A stretch of DNA of 64,000 nt, taken from Gammaproteobacteria bacterium (GTDB lineage: Bacteria > Pseudomonadota > Gammaproteobacteria > Pseudomonadales > Azotimanducaceae). Each line of letters starts with the position of its first letter. Position 1 is the stretch's first letter. Below, one piece after another: positions 34,092 through 42,416 of this stretch. The stretch covers positions 88,239 through 152,238 of the forward strand of contig JAJFJZ010000001.1 in NCBI GenBank assembly GCA_021773565.1, read 5' to 3'. The notes under the pieces were generated by a model. It was not told the DNA's origin and did not search any database. It saw only the letters and a program-made list of their open reading frames with translations. The translations under genes and the position numbers were made by a program.

Positions 34092-35006
34092 CTACATCTG
34101 GCTGCACGCAGAGCCTATAGCCATACTCGCTTTAAAAGTACCCCCGGATTCAATCTGTATTTCATCATCAAAGGCCATTCCCCGTTCCAGACAGATAAAA
34201 TTTTGATACTGCGCAGTTCCAATATCCGTCATCCGCGCTGCCTGCTTCTCTCCTGGATTCCATACAATCACGGTTGGGCAGTATTCCGCTGAAACATTTA
34301 CCGCCCGATTACCAGTGTCCAGTTGCTGGGTAGTTTTTAACTCCGAAAGACCCGGATACACCCGGTCAATGGCATCACCAAAAACAAGATCTCCATTTTG
34401 TGTAAAACTTTTCAGGTTTTTGTTGTTATCCAGATAACGGTAACCATCCAGTCCCGTCACCCTGCTTTCCCGCAGGGAATTGGTCGCAAAATAACTGTGG
34501 AAGGCAAATGTAAATGGCATTTTCTGCGTTTCCAGATTGGTAAGTTTCAGATCCAGGCGCAACGTTTCTCCCAACACCATTGTTAGCGTTGCGATAAAAC
34601 GATAAGGGAAATACTGCCAATCTATACTGGTAGATTGGTAAACAAGCACTATTTGCACATTGCCTGCATCCGGCCCCTCGTTCAGTTCTTCAGTGGATTC
34701 AAGCGTCCAGAGCCGATTGCGTGCAAAACCATGGCTGCTTAAATCCGGATTCCTCAAATTTTCCCCAAACCATGGCAGGCAGATGGGAATTCCGCCTCGA
34801 ATGGCTTGCCCTTCCAAAAATCGTGCACGGGGACTCAGCCACAATAGTTCTTTTGCCGTGTCGACGCCGACGCTTTTAAAGCTGAGTAGTTGCGCACCCC
34901 ACAGTGAAATGAGCGCTTCGCAGCCTTTGTCTGTGATCCTGACAAGTGGCAAACCTGGTCCGGCGCCACCGAACACCTCATGACTATTTGGAAAATCCAT
35001 GTGCAT
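34092..35006 (-). CDS. D-hexose-6-phosphate mutarotase (YeaD-like)
   Basis: 304 residues of the aldose-1-epimerase-like fold, YeaD branch, which interconverts alpha and beta anomers of glucose-6-phosphate. Motifs: ISLWGAQLLSFKSVG, ELLWLSPRARFLEGQAIRGG, IPICLPWFGENLRNPDLSSH, GFARNRLWTLES, the catalytic-His region TFAFHSYFATNS and the C-terminal VVWNPGEKQAARMTDIG with FICLERGMAFD (catalytic Glu). An ATG two codons in (35000) is an alternative start. Convergent with the permease gene, 29 bases apart. Confidence 0.92.
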   Translation of the reverse strand: MHMDFPNSHEVFGGAGPGLPLVRITDKGCEALISLWGAQLLSFKSVGVDTAKELLWLSPRARFLEGQAIRGGIPICLPWFGENLRNPDLSSHGFARNRLWTLESTEELNEGPDAGNVQIVLVYQSTSIDWQYFPYRFIATLTMVLGETLRLDLKLTNLETQKMPFTFAFHSYFATNSLRESRVTGLDGYRYLDNNKNLKSFTQNGDLVFGDAIDRVYPGLSELKTTQQLDTGNRAVNVSAEYCPTVIVWNPGEKQAARMTDIGTAQYQNFICLERGMAFDDEIQIESGGTFKASMAIGSACSQM

Positions 35007-35132
35007 GCAATAATACTACCCAAGCGCTGCGGCAGTTGTATACGGGTGGTAAATCTCCGAAGATGAGTGTTAAATCAAACGAATTAGACTGATCCTAGAA
35101 TCGGTCTTGGACCAGATTCCGGGAGATACAGC

Positions 35133-35930
35133 ATGAGTGAACTAATTGAAAGTAGCGCCGGTGGAATTACCACCCTGACAATGAATCGGCCAGCAGCCAG
35201 AAACGCTATGTCTGGAGAGATGATGGAAGGGCTACATGAAGCACTTCCCCGGCTTGCACAGGATTCCAGCGTAAGGCTCGTGGTACTAACTGGTGCGGGA
35301 AACGCTTTTTGCGCAGGTGGCGACGTAAAAAGTTTTGCTTCATCCGCTCAAAAAGGAGGAGCACCCAGCAGCCCGGAAATGCGAGCACAGGGATTACGCA
35401 CCAGCATGGAGTTAAGCAATTTATTGCACACCATGGCCAAACCTACCCTTGCAGTTATCCCTGGCCCTGCCGCGGGCGCCGGGCTTTCGCTGGCGCTTGC
35501 ATGCGACTTGCGCATTGCTGCTGACACGGCAAAACTCACAACCGCTTTTTCAAAGGTGGGCCTGTCGGGAGATTACGGTGGTTCCTACTTTTTAACCCAA
35601 CTGGTTGGCACCGCAAAGGCTCGGGAACTCTACTTCACTGCTGACGTAATCCTGGCGCCTGAAGCCTGCGCATTGGGAATCATAAACAAGGTGGTGCCAG
35701 CGGCAGACCTGGAAGCTGAAGCACTGGCCTACGCACAGAAAATAGCCGGTTTACCAACGATCGCGCTGGGATATATGAAAAAAAATCTGAACATGGCCCT
35801 GCACGGCTCGTTAAGCGATGTACTGGATCTGGAAGCACCAAATATGATCCGGTGTTTTTCAACCAACGATCATAAAAATGCTGCTGTTGCCTTTGTGAAC
35901 AAGCAAAAACCGAAATTCGAAGGTAACTGA
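35133..35930 (+). CDS. Enoyl-CoA hydratase/isomerase family protein
   Basis: 265-residue crotonase-fold enzyme, ATG with GGGAG eight bases upstream. Features: LTMNRPAARNAMSGEMMEGL, oxyanion-hole segments GAGNAFCAGGDVKSFAS and GPAAGAGLSLALACDLRIAA, then FSKVGLSGDYGGSYFLTQLV. The position of the first catalytic Glu of classical hydratases holds Gly/Asp in LSGDYGG, so isomerase or other crotonase chemistry is possible. The neighbour across the terminator is a CYP153 P450; both could serve alkane or fatty-acid oxidation, but the link is only proximity. Confidence 0.9.
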   Translation: MSELIESSAGGITTLTMNRPAARNAMSGEMMEGLHEALPRLAQDSSVRLVVLTGAGNAFCAGGDVKSFASSAQKGGAPSSPEMRAQGLRTSMELSNLLHTMAKPTLAVIPGPAAGAGLSLALACDLRIAADTAKLTTAFSKVGLSGDYGGSYFLTQLVGTAKARELYFTADVILAPEACALGIINKVVPAADLEAEALAYAQKIAGLPTIALGYMKKNLNMALHGSLSDVLDLEAPNMIRCFSTNDHKNAAVAFVNKQKPKFEGN

Positions 35931-35974
35931 GTGGAAACCGAGTGGTAACTGAGTGGTAAACGAGTGGCAGCTGG
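35922..35974 (+). repeat. 11-bp tandem repeats at the 3' end of the enoyl-CoA hydratase gene
   Basis: GGTAACTGA, GTGGAAACCGA, GTGGTAACTGA, GTGGTAAACGA and GTGGCAGCTGG follow each other from 35922 to 35974. The first copy contains the gene's own TGA stop, so the array appears to have grown from the end of the coding sequence. Confidence 0.7.
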
Positions 35975-35991
35975 GTGAACCAGCGCAAGGC

Positions 35992-36024
35992 AAAAAAGGG
36001 GCGTCTCACACAGACGCCCTTTTT
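35992..36024. terminator. Bidirectional rho-independent terminator
   Basis: Stem GGGCGTCT (35999-36006), loop CACAC, stem AGACGCCC (36012-36019), with six A before and five T after. It serves both the plus-strand enoyl-CoA hydratase and the convergent P450 gene. Confidence 0.92.
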
Positions 36025-36037
36025 GTTCGTCGCATCG

Positions 36038-37300
36038 TTAAAGCGCGTGCAATTTTACCGGAAGGCGCAGGTAACCTTTCACAAACGATGAAGCAACACG
36101 ATCAGGCTCTCCAACCACCTCAACCTTGCTGAAGCGTTTTAGAATTTCTTCCCACACAATGCGTAACTGCATTTCTGCCAGACGATTGCCCATACATCGA
36201 TGAATACCGAAACCAAAGGATAGATGCTGGCGCGCTTTGGGCCGGTCGATGAGAAAGGCATTAGCGTTTTCGATTGCCTGTTCGTCCCGATTTCCGGACA
36301 CATACCACATTATAACCTTATCACCCGCCTTAATGGTTTTACCGCCCAGCTCAACATCTTCCATAGCTATGCGTCGCATATGCGCGAGCGGCGTTTGCCA
36401 GCGAATGATTTCGCTTACCATGTTGGGTATCAACTGTGGGTTATTGCGAAGCTTTTCATACTCATCCGGATTTTCATTCAGCGCCAGAACACCCCCGGAA
36501 ATTGAGTTTCTGGTAGTATCATTACCGCCCACAATAAGCAAAATCAGGTTACCCAGATACTCCATTGGCTGCATATTCTTCGTGGACTCACCATGTGCCA
36601 GCATCGATATCAGATCGTTGCCGGGTACCTCAGCATTAATGCGCTCATTCCACAGTTTGGTGAAATAGGTCAGGCATTCCAGCAGAATGGCTTGTCGCTC
36701 TTCCTGCGAATCTATTAAGCCCTGACCGACCCCCGCCGTAGCTACATCGGACCAGTGTGTCAGTTTTGCGCGATCCTCAAAGGGGAAGTCAAACAGGGTT
36801 GCCAGCATTTGTGTGGTTAACTCGATGGACACTTTTTCCACCCAGTCAAATTCTTCATTTAATGGCAGGGAATCCAGAATAGTACAAACTCGACTGCGTA
36901 TTATGCTCTCCATCTTGGCCAGATTTTGTGGCGCAACCACCGGCGTAACTACTTTGCGCTGGTCATCATGTTTAGGAGGATCCATGGCAATAAACATGGG
37001 TAACTCAAAATCTTCTTCCTGATCGCCCAGCGTAATACCGCCTTCCGAGGAGAATAGTTCAGGGTGCGTGTCGACAAATTTAATGTCGTCAAATTTGGTA
37101 ACGGACCAGTAAGGGCCAAATTCACTGTCTGGACACCAGTGCACAGGATCTTCAGTTCGCATGCGTTCAAAGTAGGGCCAAAACGCATTTGCCGTCCAGA
37201 ATCCGGGCCTGCTAATGTCAAAATCCTTTAAGGGGATAGTGTGCGGTTCAGATAGTTCCTGTTCACTAACCGGGCGGTTGATATCCAATGCTTCACTCAT
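36038..37300 (-). CDS. Cytochrome P450, CYP153 family (alkane/fatty-acid terminal hydroxylase)
   Basis: 420 residues, ATG with GGAG before it. The sequence follows CYP153 closely: YFERMRTEDPVHWCPDSEFG, FGPYWSVTKFDDIKFVDTH, FSSEGGITLGD, AMDPPKHDDQRKVVTPVVAP, LATLFDFPFEDRAKLTHWSD, I-helix LIVGGNDTTRNSISGGVLAL, ExxR in EIIRWQTPLAHMRR, and the haem loop HLSFGFGIHRCMGNRLAEMQ with Cys369 as ligand. CYP153 enzymes omega-hydroxylate medium-chain alkanes and fatty acids with a ferredoxin and reductase. Those partner genes, often adjacent, are absent here, so electrons must come from elsewhere. The family call is from remembered CYP153 sequences and is strong. Confidence 0.92.
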   Translation of the reverse strand: MSEALDINRPVSEQELSEPHTIPLKDFDISRPGFWTANAFWPYFERMRTEDPVHWCPDSEFGPYWSVTKFDDIKFVDTHPELFSSEGGITLGDQEEDFELPMFIAMDPPKHDDQRKVVTPVVAPQNLAKMESIIRSRVCTILDSLPLNEEFDWVEKVSIELTTQMLATLFDFPFEDRAKLTHWSDVATAGVGQGLIDSQEERQAILLECLTYFTKLWNERINAEVPGNDLISMLAHGESTKNMQPMEYLGNLILLIVGGNDTTRNSISGGVLALNENPDEYEKLRNNPQLIPNMVSEIIRWQTPLAHMRRIAMEDVELGGKTIKAGDKVIMWYVSGNRDEQAIENANAFLIDRPKARQHLSFGFGIHRCMGNRLAEMQLRIVWEEILKRFSKVEVVGEPDRVASSFVKGYLRLPVKLHAL

Positions 37301-37402
37301 ATTACTCTCCGGGACTATCCCCTAAATCTTGTTCACTAATCCAAGCCAAACATACTACACAATACGCACTGATTTTAAAGCGCACCTTGCATGCGATGCT
37401 TG

Positions 37403-38056
37403 TTAGTCAATACCCACCACTTTGTGCGTTTGAATGCACAGGCGCCACTGCGGATTAGCCAGGCAGTACTTAACGGCCTCCCGAGTGTTCGCCGCGAGTT
37501 CAGGACCATCCATCGGTTGCAGAAAAAAATGCCTGAACTTCAGGTTAACAAAACGGCCAGGCATCGCCAGTGCTTGAGGATACACCAGCTTTAACTCATC
37601 CCCGCTGGTTTGCACGAGGCTGGCATTGGCTTTGGGACTAACACACAACCAGTCTATGTCCGCCGGGGCAGGCTGTGTGCCATTTGTCTCCACAGCTATC
37701 TCAATGCCAAGTGAATGGAATGCATCAATCAGGGGTTTATCAAGCTGAAGAAGCGGTTCTCCTCCGGTACAAACTACAAGTGGCCGGACGTTGGCATTAA
37801 GCGCATCCTCTACACCAACACGCCATTTATCATATACCTCCTGCGCAAGAGTGTTGGCTGAGGAAAACTGTCCACCTCCGGTTCCATCTGTTCCACGAAA
37901 TTCAGTGTCACAAAAATTGCACACTGCTCCCGCCCTGTCCCGCTCAAGACCACTCCAGAGGTTACAGCCGGTAAATCGACAAAACACAGACGCACGCCCG
38001 GTCTGGGCCCCTTCACCCTGCAAGGTATAGAAAATTTCCTTTACTGAATAGGTCAT
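37403..38056 (-). CDS. queE: 7-carboxy-7-deazaguanine synthase
   Basis: Radical SAM enzyme turning carboxytetrahydropterin into 7-carboxy-7-deazaguanine for queuosine. 217 residues from the ATG at 38056; the frame is open further upstream but that part overlaps queC and lacks family features. Opens with YSVKEIFYTLQGEGAQTGRA; cluster motif Cys31-x14-Cys46-x2-Cys49 as in Gram-negative QueE; then VVCTGGEPLLQLD and EIAVETNGTQPAP. It follows queC by 19 bases in the same operon. Confidence 0.95.
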   Translation of the reverse strand: MTYSVKEIFYTLQGEGAQTGRASVFCRFTGCNLWSGLERDRAGAVCNFCDTEFRGTDGTGGGQFSSANTLAQEVYDKWRVGVEDALNANVRPLVVCTGGEPLLQLDKPLIDAFHSLGIEIAVETNGTQPAPADIDWLCVSPKANASLVQTSGDELKLVYPQALAMPGRFVNLKFRHFFLQPMDGPELAANTREAVKYCLANPQWRLCIQTHKVVGID

Positions 38057-38075
38057 CGATTGGTTCTGCTGCTGC

Positions 38076-38768
38076 TCAAATTTGATAAAGGGTGGGGTCG
38101 GGTATGCCCGCACCTTCAAAGCCCATGCGCCGCAACATGCAGGCATCACATGCCCCGCAGGCCAGGCCAGATTCATCCGGGTCGTAACAGCTGCTGGTTT
38201 GCGAATAATCAATTCCAAGCTGCACACCCTGTTGTATGATTTCTGCCTTGCTCATGTGCAATAAAGGCGCACAGATCTGTATCCCCTGCTCGTCCTCAAC
38301 ACCCATTTTTGTGGCAAGGTTTGCCAGTGTTTCAAAGGCGGCGATGAATTCCGGCCGGCAGTCCGGGTAACCGCTGTAATCCAGCGCATTTACGCCGATA
38401 AAAATGTGTCTGGACCTAAGCACGTCCGCCCAGGCAAGCGCGTAAGACAAAAAAATGGTATTTCGAGCTGGCACATAGGTAATCGGAATGCTCTGCTCCA
38501 TCTCTCTGACATTGCGGTCTTTTGGCACTTCAATATCATCGGTAAGCGCAGACCCGCCAAAGATTCGTAAATCTATTTCCGCCACCTTATATTGCGCAAC
38601 ATTCTGCGCACGGGCGATTTTCAATGCCGACTTCAGTTCTATGCTCTGCCGCTGACCATAATTGAACGAGAGGCAATAACATTCGAATCCCTGGGCCAGA
38701 GCCAAAGCCAACACGGTTGTAGAATCCAGGCCCCCACTGAGCAGGACAACGGCTTTTGGATCAGACAT
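38076..38768 (-). CDS. queC: 7-cyano-7-deazaguanine synthase
   Basis: ATP-dependent enzyme making preQ0 from 7-carboxy-7-deazaguanine and ammonia. 230 residues: N-type ATP pyrophosphatase P-loop [33 protein letters not shown], and a C-terminal zinc site [20 protein letters not shown] with the four Cys. Upstream of queE and overlapping the preceding small gene by eight bases. queD and queF are not in the window. Confidence 0.96.
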   Translation of the reverse strand: MSDPKAVVLLSGGLDSTTVLALALAQGFECYCLSFNYGQRQSIELKSALKIARAQNVAQYKVAEIDLRIFGGSALTDDIEVPKDRNVREMEQSIPITYVPARNTIFLSYALAWADVLRSRHIFIGVNALDYSGYPDCRPEFIAAFETLANLATKMGVEDEQGIQICAPLLHMSKAEIIQQGVQLGIDYSQTSSCYDPDESGLACGACDACMLRRMGFEGAGIPDPTLYQI

Positions 38769-39060
38769 CCATCTGTTCCTGTACTATCTTGCGCTTGTCC
38801 GGGTCGGCCAGGGATATCTCCTGTTGCGCGGGCTGCCACTGATCAAGGCTCAACAAGACTTTGCCGACACCTATAGAGTGCACCCATCGTGCTGCTGCGT
38901 CGATGGTTGCCCAGGTACGGATTTTTCCGCGCCCCGTCTCCGCAATAAGAGTGTCCTTGGCGGTTACTGCTTCCACATAAAAGCGGCTACCGCGAGCGAC
39001 AATTCTGATTTTTTTCAGTGCACCGGCTTCTACAAGGATACGCATGGTTTTTTTGTTCAT
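38761..39060 (-). CDS. Conserved small protein (ParC/plasmid-partition-like family)
   Basis: 99 residues, no signal or membrane segment. [40 protein letters not shown] and the Trp-containing [12 protein letters not shown] resemble small proteins that databases sometimes call ParC-family partition-associated, many of them on plasmids; I am not certain of this. No DNA-binding motif is evident. It overlaps queC by eight bases and is probably the first gene of the queC-queE operon. A link to queuosine synthesis is not implied. Confidence 0.72.
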   Translation of the reverse strand: MNKKTMRILVEAGALKKIRIVARGSRFYVEAVTAKDTLIAETGRGKIRTWATIDAAARWVHSIGVGKVLLSLDQWQPAQQEISLADPDKRKIVQEQMDV

Positions 39061-39148
39061 GGCGCAATTTTCTCATATCGAAGGAAGCGCTGCACAACAA
39101 AACATCGAGGCATCGGCCACAACGTGGTGCGATTGAGCGCATTCGGGT

Positions 39149-41050
39149 ATGGTCGGAAATATGAATCCACACGCTAGCGCCCATTCTGAGGCGATAATAA
39201 TCAGCAATAGTTCGCGCAGTACTTCCCAGACGCTGAAGTCAGTATTGCCATTTCTATGGCCCAAACATCAACTGGAAATGCGTATTCGCGTGTCGGCTGC
39301 ACTTTTGTGTCTTCTTCTGGGTCGTGCAGCGAACGTTTATGGCCCGGTCGTGCTCAAGGATATCGTCGACACGCTGACAGAAAATGTACCTGACCCCTTT
39401 TTGCTGCAACCTGCGGTATTTGATCTTGCAAAAGAAACCGGGCTACTTTTACTCCTGGCACTCTATGGTCTTGCAATACTTTTACCTGGCGCCCTCAACG
39501 AGATTCGCCAGGCGATATTCGTACCCGTCTCTGAATATGCACAGCGGGTATTCGCCCTGGACACATTCCGGCATCTGCACAACTTGAGCATGCGATTCCA
39601 CCTTGACCGCAAAACAGGAGGACTGTCACGGGCTATTGAGCGCGGCACGCGCGCGTTACAGCAACTGACGGGCTTATTCGCCTTTAACATCGCTCCTACT
39701 TTACTTGAAGTGGGGGCAGTTACTGTATATCTGGGCGTATATTACGATTTTAAATATGTCATCGTAATTCTGCTGTCAGTTGCTGTCTTTATCGGTTTTA
39801 CGCTTTTGTACACTGAGTGGAGAACCAAATACCGAAGGGAAATGGTAAAGCAGGAGGCACGCGCCACCACCATGGGCGTAGACAGCCTGCTTAACTTTGA
39901 AACCGTTAAGTACTTTAGTAACGAGGCATTCGAAGCAGATCGTTACGACAATGCGCTGATGGGCTACATGCATTCAGCGGTAAAAAGCCAGAATACGCTC
40001 GGCATTTTAAACGGCGGCCAGCTACTTACGCGAATCATCTGTCAGCTGCTTATCCTGGCGCTTGCGGTGCTGGATTTTCTACAGGGCAAACTCAGCCTGG
40101 GAGAAGTGGTGATGCTCAATACCTTTATGCTTCAGCTATTTATCCCACTAGGCTTTCTCGGCTCCTCCTATAGAATGATTCGACAAGGCCTGGTGGACAT
40201 GGAAGTAATGTTTCAAATTCTTGATCTGGATCCCGAGATAAAGGATGAACCCGATGCCCTGCCTCTGCACGTTAGTCTGGGAGCGCTTGAATTTCGCGAA
40301 GTCTGTTTCAGTTATGAAAATGACCGGAAAATAATCCGTGATCTGTCTTTTAAGGTACCTGCAGGCACTACCACAGCGGTAGTGGGTGTAAGCGGTGCCG
40401 GTAAATCTACATTGTCTCGCTTGCTTTACCGGTTTTATGATAGCGACAGTGGCAGTGTGTTGATTGACGAGCAAAACATCAGGCACGTAAGCCTGACCAG
40501 CCTGCGAGCAGCGATAGGAATTGTTCCCCAGGATACAGTTCTGTTTAATGACACAATCGGCTACAACATTCATTACGGAAATCCGCACGCCAGCGAAGCT
40601 GAGATAATTGCAGCAGCCAAACTGGCATCAATTCATGAATTTGTTATTTCCTTGCCTAAAGGATACTCCACGCCCGTGGGTGAACGGGGCTTAAAATTGT
40701 CCGGCGGTGAAAAGCAACGCGTCGCAATTGCCAGAACCGTACTCAAGAATCCACCAATTCTGGTGCTGGACGAAGCAACTTCTGCATTGGACATTCATAC
40801 AGAGCGCGAAATACAGGGCGCTTTGCGCAAGGTATCGCAGGGCCGAACCACCCTCATAATCGCCCATCGCCTGTCAACAATTGTACATGCCGATGAAATT
40901 CTCGTACTTGAAGAAGGGCAGATCAGGGAACGGGGTACGCATAACTCCTTACTTGCACAGAACAGGCTTTATGCAGATATGTGGAATCGGCAAAGGGCGA
41001 ATGAAGAAACCAGTGATTCAGGTCTGAGAGCGACGCAGGCGCCTTCCTAA
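39149..41050 (+). CDS. Atm1/HMT-type ABC transporter (fused permease-ATPase)
   Basis: 633-residue half-transporter that works as homodimer. An N-terminal domain of about six helices (AALLCLLLGRAANVYGPVVL, LLLLLALYGLAILLPGALNE) carries FVPVSEYAQRVFALDTFRHL and RHLHNLSMRFHLDRKTGGLS, typical of the ABCB7/Atm1 group. ATPase domain: Walker A VGVSGAGKSTLSRLLYRFYD, signature LKLSGGEKQRVAIARTVLKN, Walker B PPILVLDEATSALD, H-loop IIAHRLSTI. Bacterial homologues export glutathione-metal complexes or similar. ATG at 39161 is an alternative start. Its 3' end overlaps the convergent gltS by 33 bases. Confidence 0.92.
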   Translation: MVGNMNPHASAHSEAIIISNSSRSTSQTLKSVLPFLWPKHQLEMRIRVSAALLCLLLGRAANVYGPVVLKDIVDTLTENVPDPFLLQPAVFDLAKETGLLLLLALYGLAILLPGALNEIRQAIFVPVSEYAQRVFALDTFRHLHNLSMRFHLDRKTGGLSRAIERGTRALQQLTGLFAFNIAPTLLEVGAVTVYLGVYYDFKYVIVILLSVAVFIGFTLLYTEWRTKYRREMVKQEARATTMGVDSLLNFETVKYFSNEAFEADRYDNALMGYMHSAVKSQNTLGILNGGQLLTRIICQLLILALAVLDFLQGKLSLGEVVMLNTFMLQLFIPLGFLGSSYRMIRQGLVDMEVMFQILDLDPEIKDEPDALPLHVSLGALEFREVCFSYENDRKIIRDLSFKVPAGTTTAVVGVSGAGKSTLSRLLYRFYDSDSGSVLIDEQNIRHVSLTSLRAAIGIVPQDTVLFNDTIGYNIHYGNPHASEAEIIAAAKLASIHEFVISLPKGYSTPVGERGLKLSGGEKQRVAIARTVLKNPPILVLDEATSALDIHTEREIQGALRKVSQGRTTLIIAHRLSTIVHADEILVLEEGQIRERGTHNSLLAQNRLYADMWNRQRANEETSDSGLRATQAPS

Positions 41051-42391
41051 CCACTGTACGCAGGCGAACGCAACGACGGCAGTCGCCAGATAAACACCAA
41101 CAATTATTGGCAGATCAAATCCAGGCAGTACAGGTGCCATGAGGGCAAGAATATGCAAGGTAGTAAACAGAATTATCACGTTAAAAAAAGCCAGCTCCCG
41201 GGCAACAGGACTTCGCAAACCGGGATCGAGTATTCGCAACAGCAGCAAACCACTGCCGGTTGATCCGCAACAACAGCCAAATACTGTAATCATGCGCTCG
41301 GGACCATACTGACTTTGATTTCTGCCAAGCCCGAAACACAACAATGCTGTGACAAGAGTTATAGCAAAACACACCATCAAAATGGGCACAATGAATGTTG
41401 ATAACAGCGCAAACTTAATACTCATGACCGTGGCAACTACCATTAAATCCACAGAAGATCCCGTTACATGTCGTTGCGTTTCATTGTCAATAAAATGCCC
41501 CCAACCAAACCTGTCCATAATAGATCGCATGATCACACAGATAAGCAGGCCGTGAAAAAAGAACAGGTTGTGGCTAAATATGATGCCCAGATTCACTCCA
41601 AATACGTCCACGCCAGATGCGTAAGGTTGAACCAACTGAAGGTACTGGTCCGTTAACAGGTATGCCAGTCCCAGGATGCTGATATGAAAAACCAGAGAGT
41701 CCACATTTCCAGGGTGGGTTATTTGTTTTCCTGCGGATATTTCAGAATTCTGCGGCTGTATCCCACTCAAAAATGCCGCATCAATACGTGCTTTCTGATC
41801 TGAGTTCATCCGATTGTTGACAAAGTAGCGGGCTATGGGAACTCCGATCAAAAATGAGAGAATAAAACCCGCAGACGCATAGATCAGGCCAAAATCTACC
41901 GCCATATCGACACTAAATTCACTCTGCCAGATACTGCCCATTGCGAGCGCCTGGCCGGGCCCCTGAGTGAAGCCGTGAGTGGCTATTACACCCAGAAACA
42001 CCGAGAGATCCGCGCCGCTAAGGCCGTTATAAAGTGAAATCACCGCCAGGCCAACCAGCGCCTGGGTAACCAGGCTCATAGTCCATATTCCAGACAGCCA
42101 GCTGGCGCCGGTTGCAATGGAACCACCGCCCTGTCTTTTTTCAGCTCCGGTTAGGCACAAAGACATAAAACTGAGAGTAAAAAAATGGAATGTAAACGCG
42201 GTGAAGTCTTCACTGGTATAGCCGTAACTCCAATCCAGGGCCAAAAGGATAAACCCGAATATTCCACCAATCAGGGCTGCAGGCACCAGGGCGGTTTGCA
42301 AAAATTTAACATTGGCCCGAAGTACAGTGCCAACAAGAATCATGCAAACAAGAAACGCAAATGCCAGTACCCCCCCAAAAGTTTCTGCCAT
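41018..42391 (-). CDS. gltS: Sodium/glutamate symporter family protein
   Basis: 457 residues with about eleven membrane helices, GltS family. Typical elements are FGGVLAFAFLVCMILVGTVL and VKFLQTALVPAALIGGIFG at the start, the GTMHGFTQGPGQALAMGS-type pore motif (here ATHGFTQGPGQALAMGSIW), and SSVDLMVVATVMSI in the second half. Strong GGAGG site before the ATG. The canonical protein is ~400 residues; extra length is in the central loop and C-terminal region, so substrate may differ from glutamate. The 3' end lies inside the ABC transporter gene on the other strand. Confidence 0.88.
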   Translation of the reverse strand: MAETFGGVLAFAFLVCMILVGTVLRANVKFLQTALVPAALIGGIFGFILLALDWSYGYTSEDFTAFTFHFFTLSFMSLCLTGAEKRQGGGSIATGASWLSGIWTMSLVTQALVGLAVISLYNGLSGADLSVFLGVIATHGFTQGPGQALAMGSIWQSEFSVDMAVDFGLIYASAGFILSFLIGVPIARYFVNNRMNSDQKARIDAAFLSGIQPQNSEISAGKQITHPGNVDSLVFHISILGLAYLLTDQYLQLVQPYASGVDVFGVNLGIIFSHNLFFFHGLLICVIMRSIMDRFGWGHFIDNETQRHVTGSSVDLMVVATVMSIKFALLSTFIVPILMVCFAITLVTALLCFGLGRNQSQYGPERMITVFGCCCGSTGSGLLLLRILDPGLRSPVARELAFFNVIILFTTLHILALMAPVLPGFDLPIIVGVYLATAVVAFACVQWLGRRLRRSQT

Positions 42392-42416
42392 TTTATCCCC
42401 TCCAGTTTTTATTGGA

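Noticed and set aside
38057..38227. Longer N-terminus for QueE
   Set aside because: It overlaps queC and lacks family features; QueE proteins begin with the YSVKEIFYTLQGEG region.
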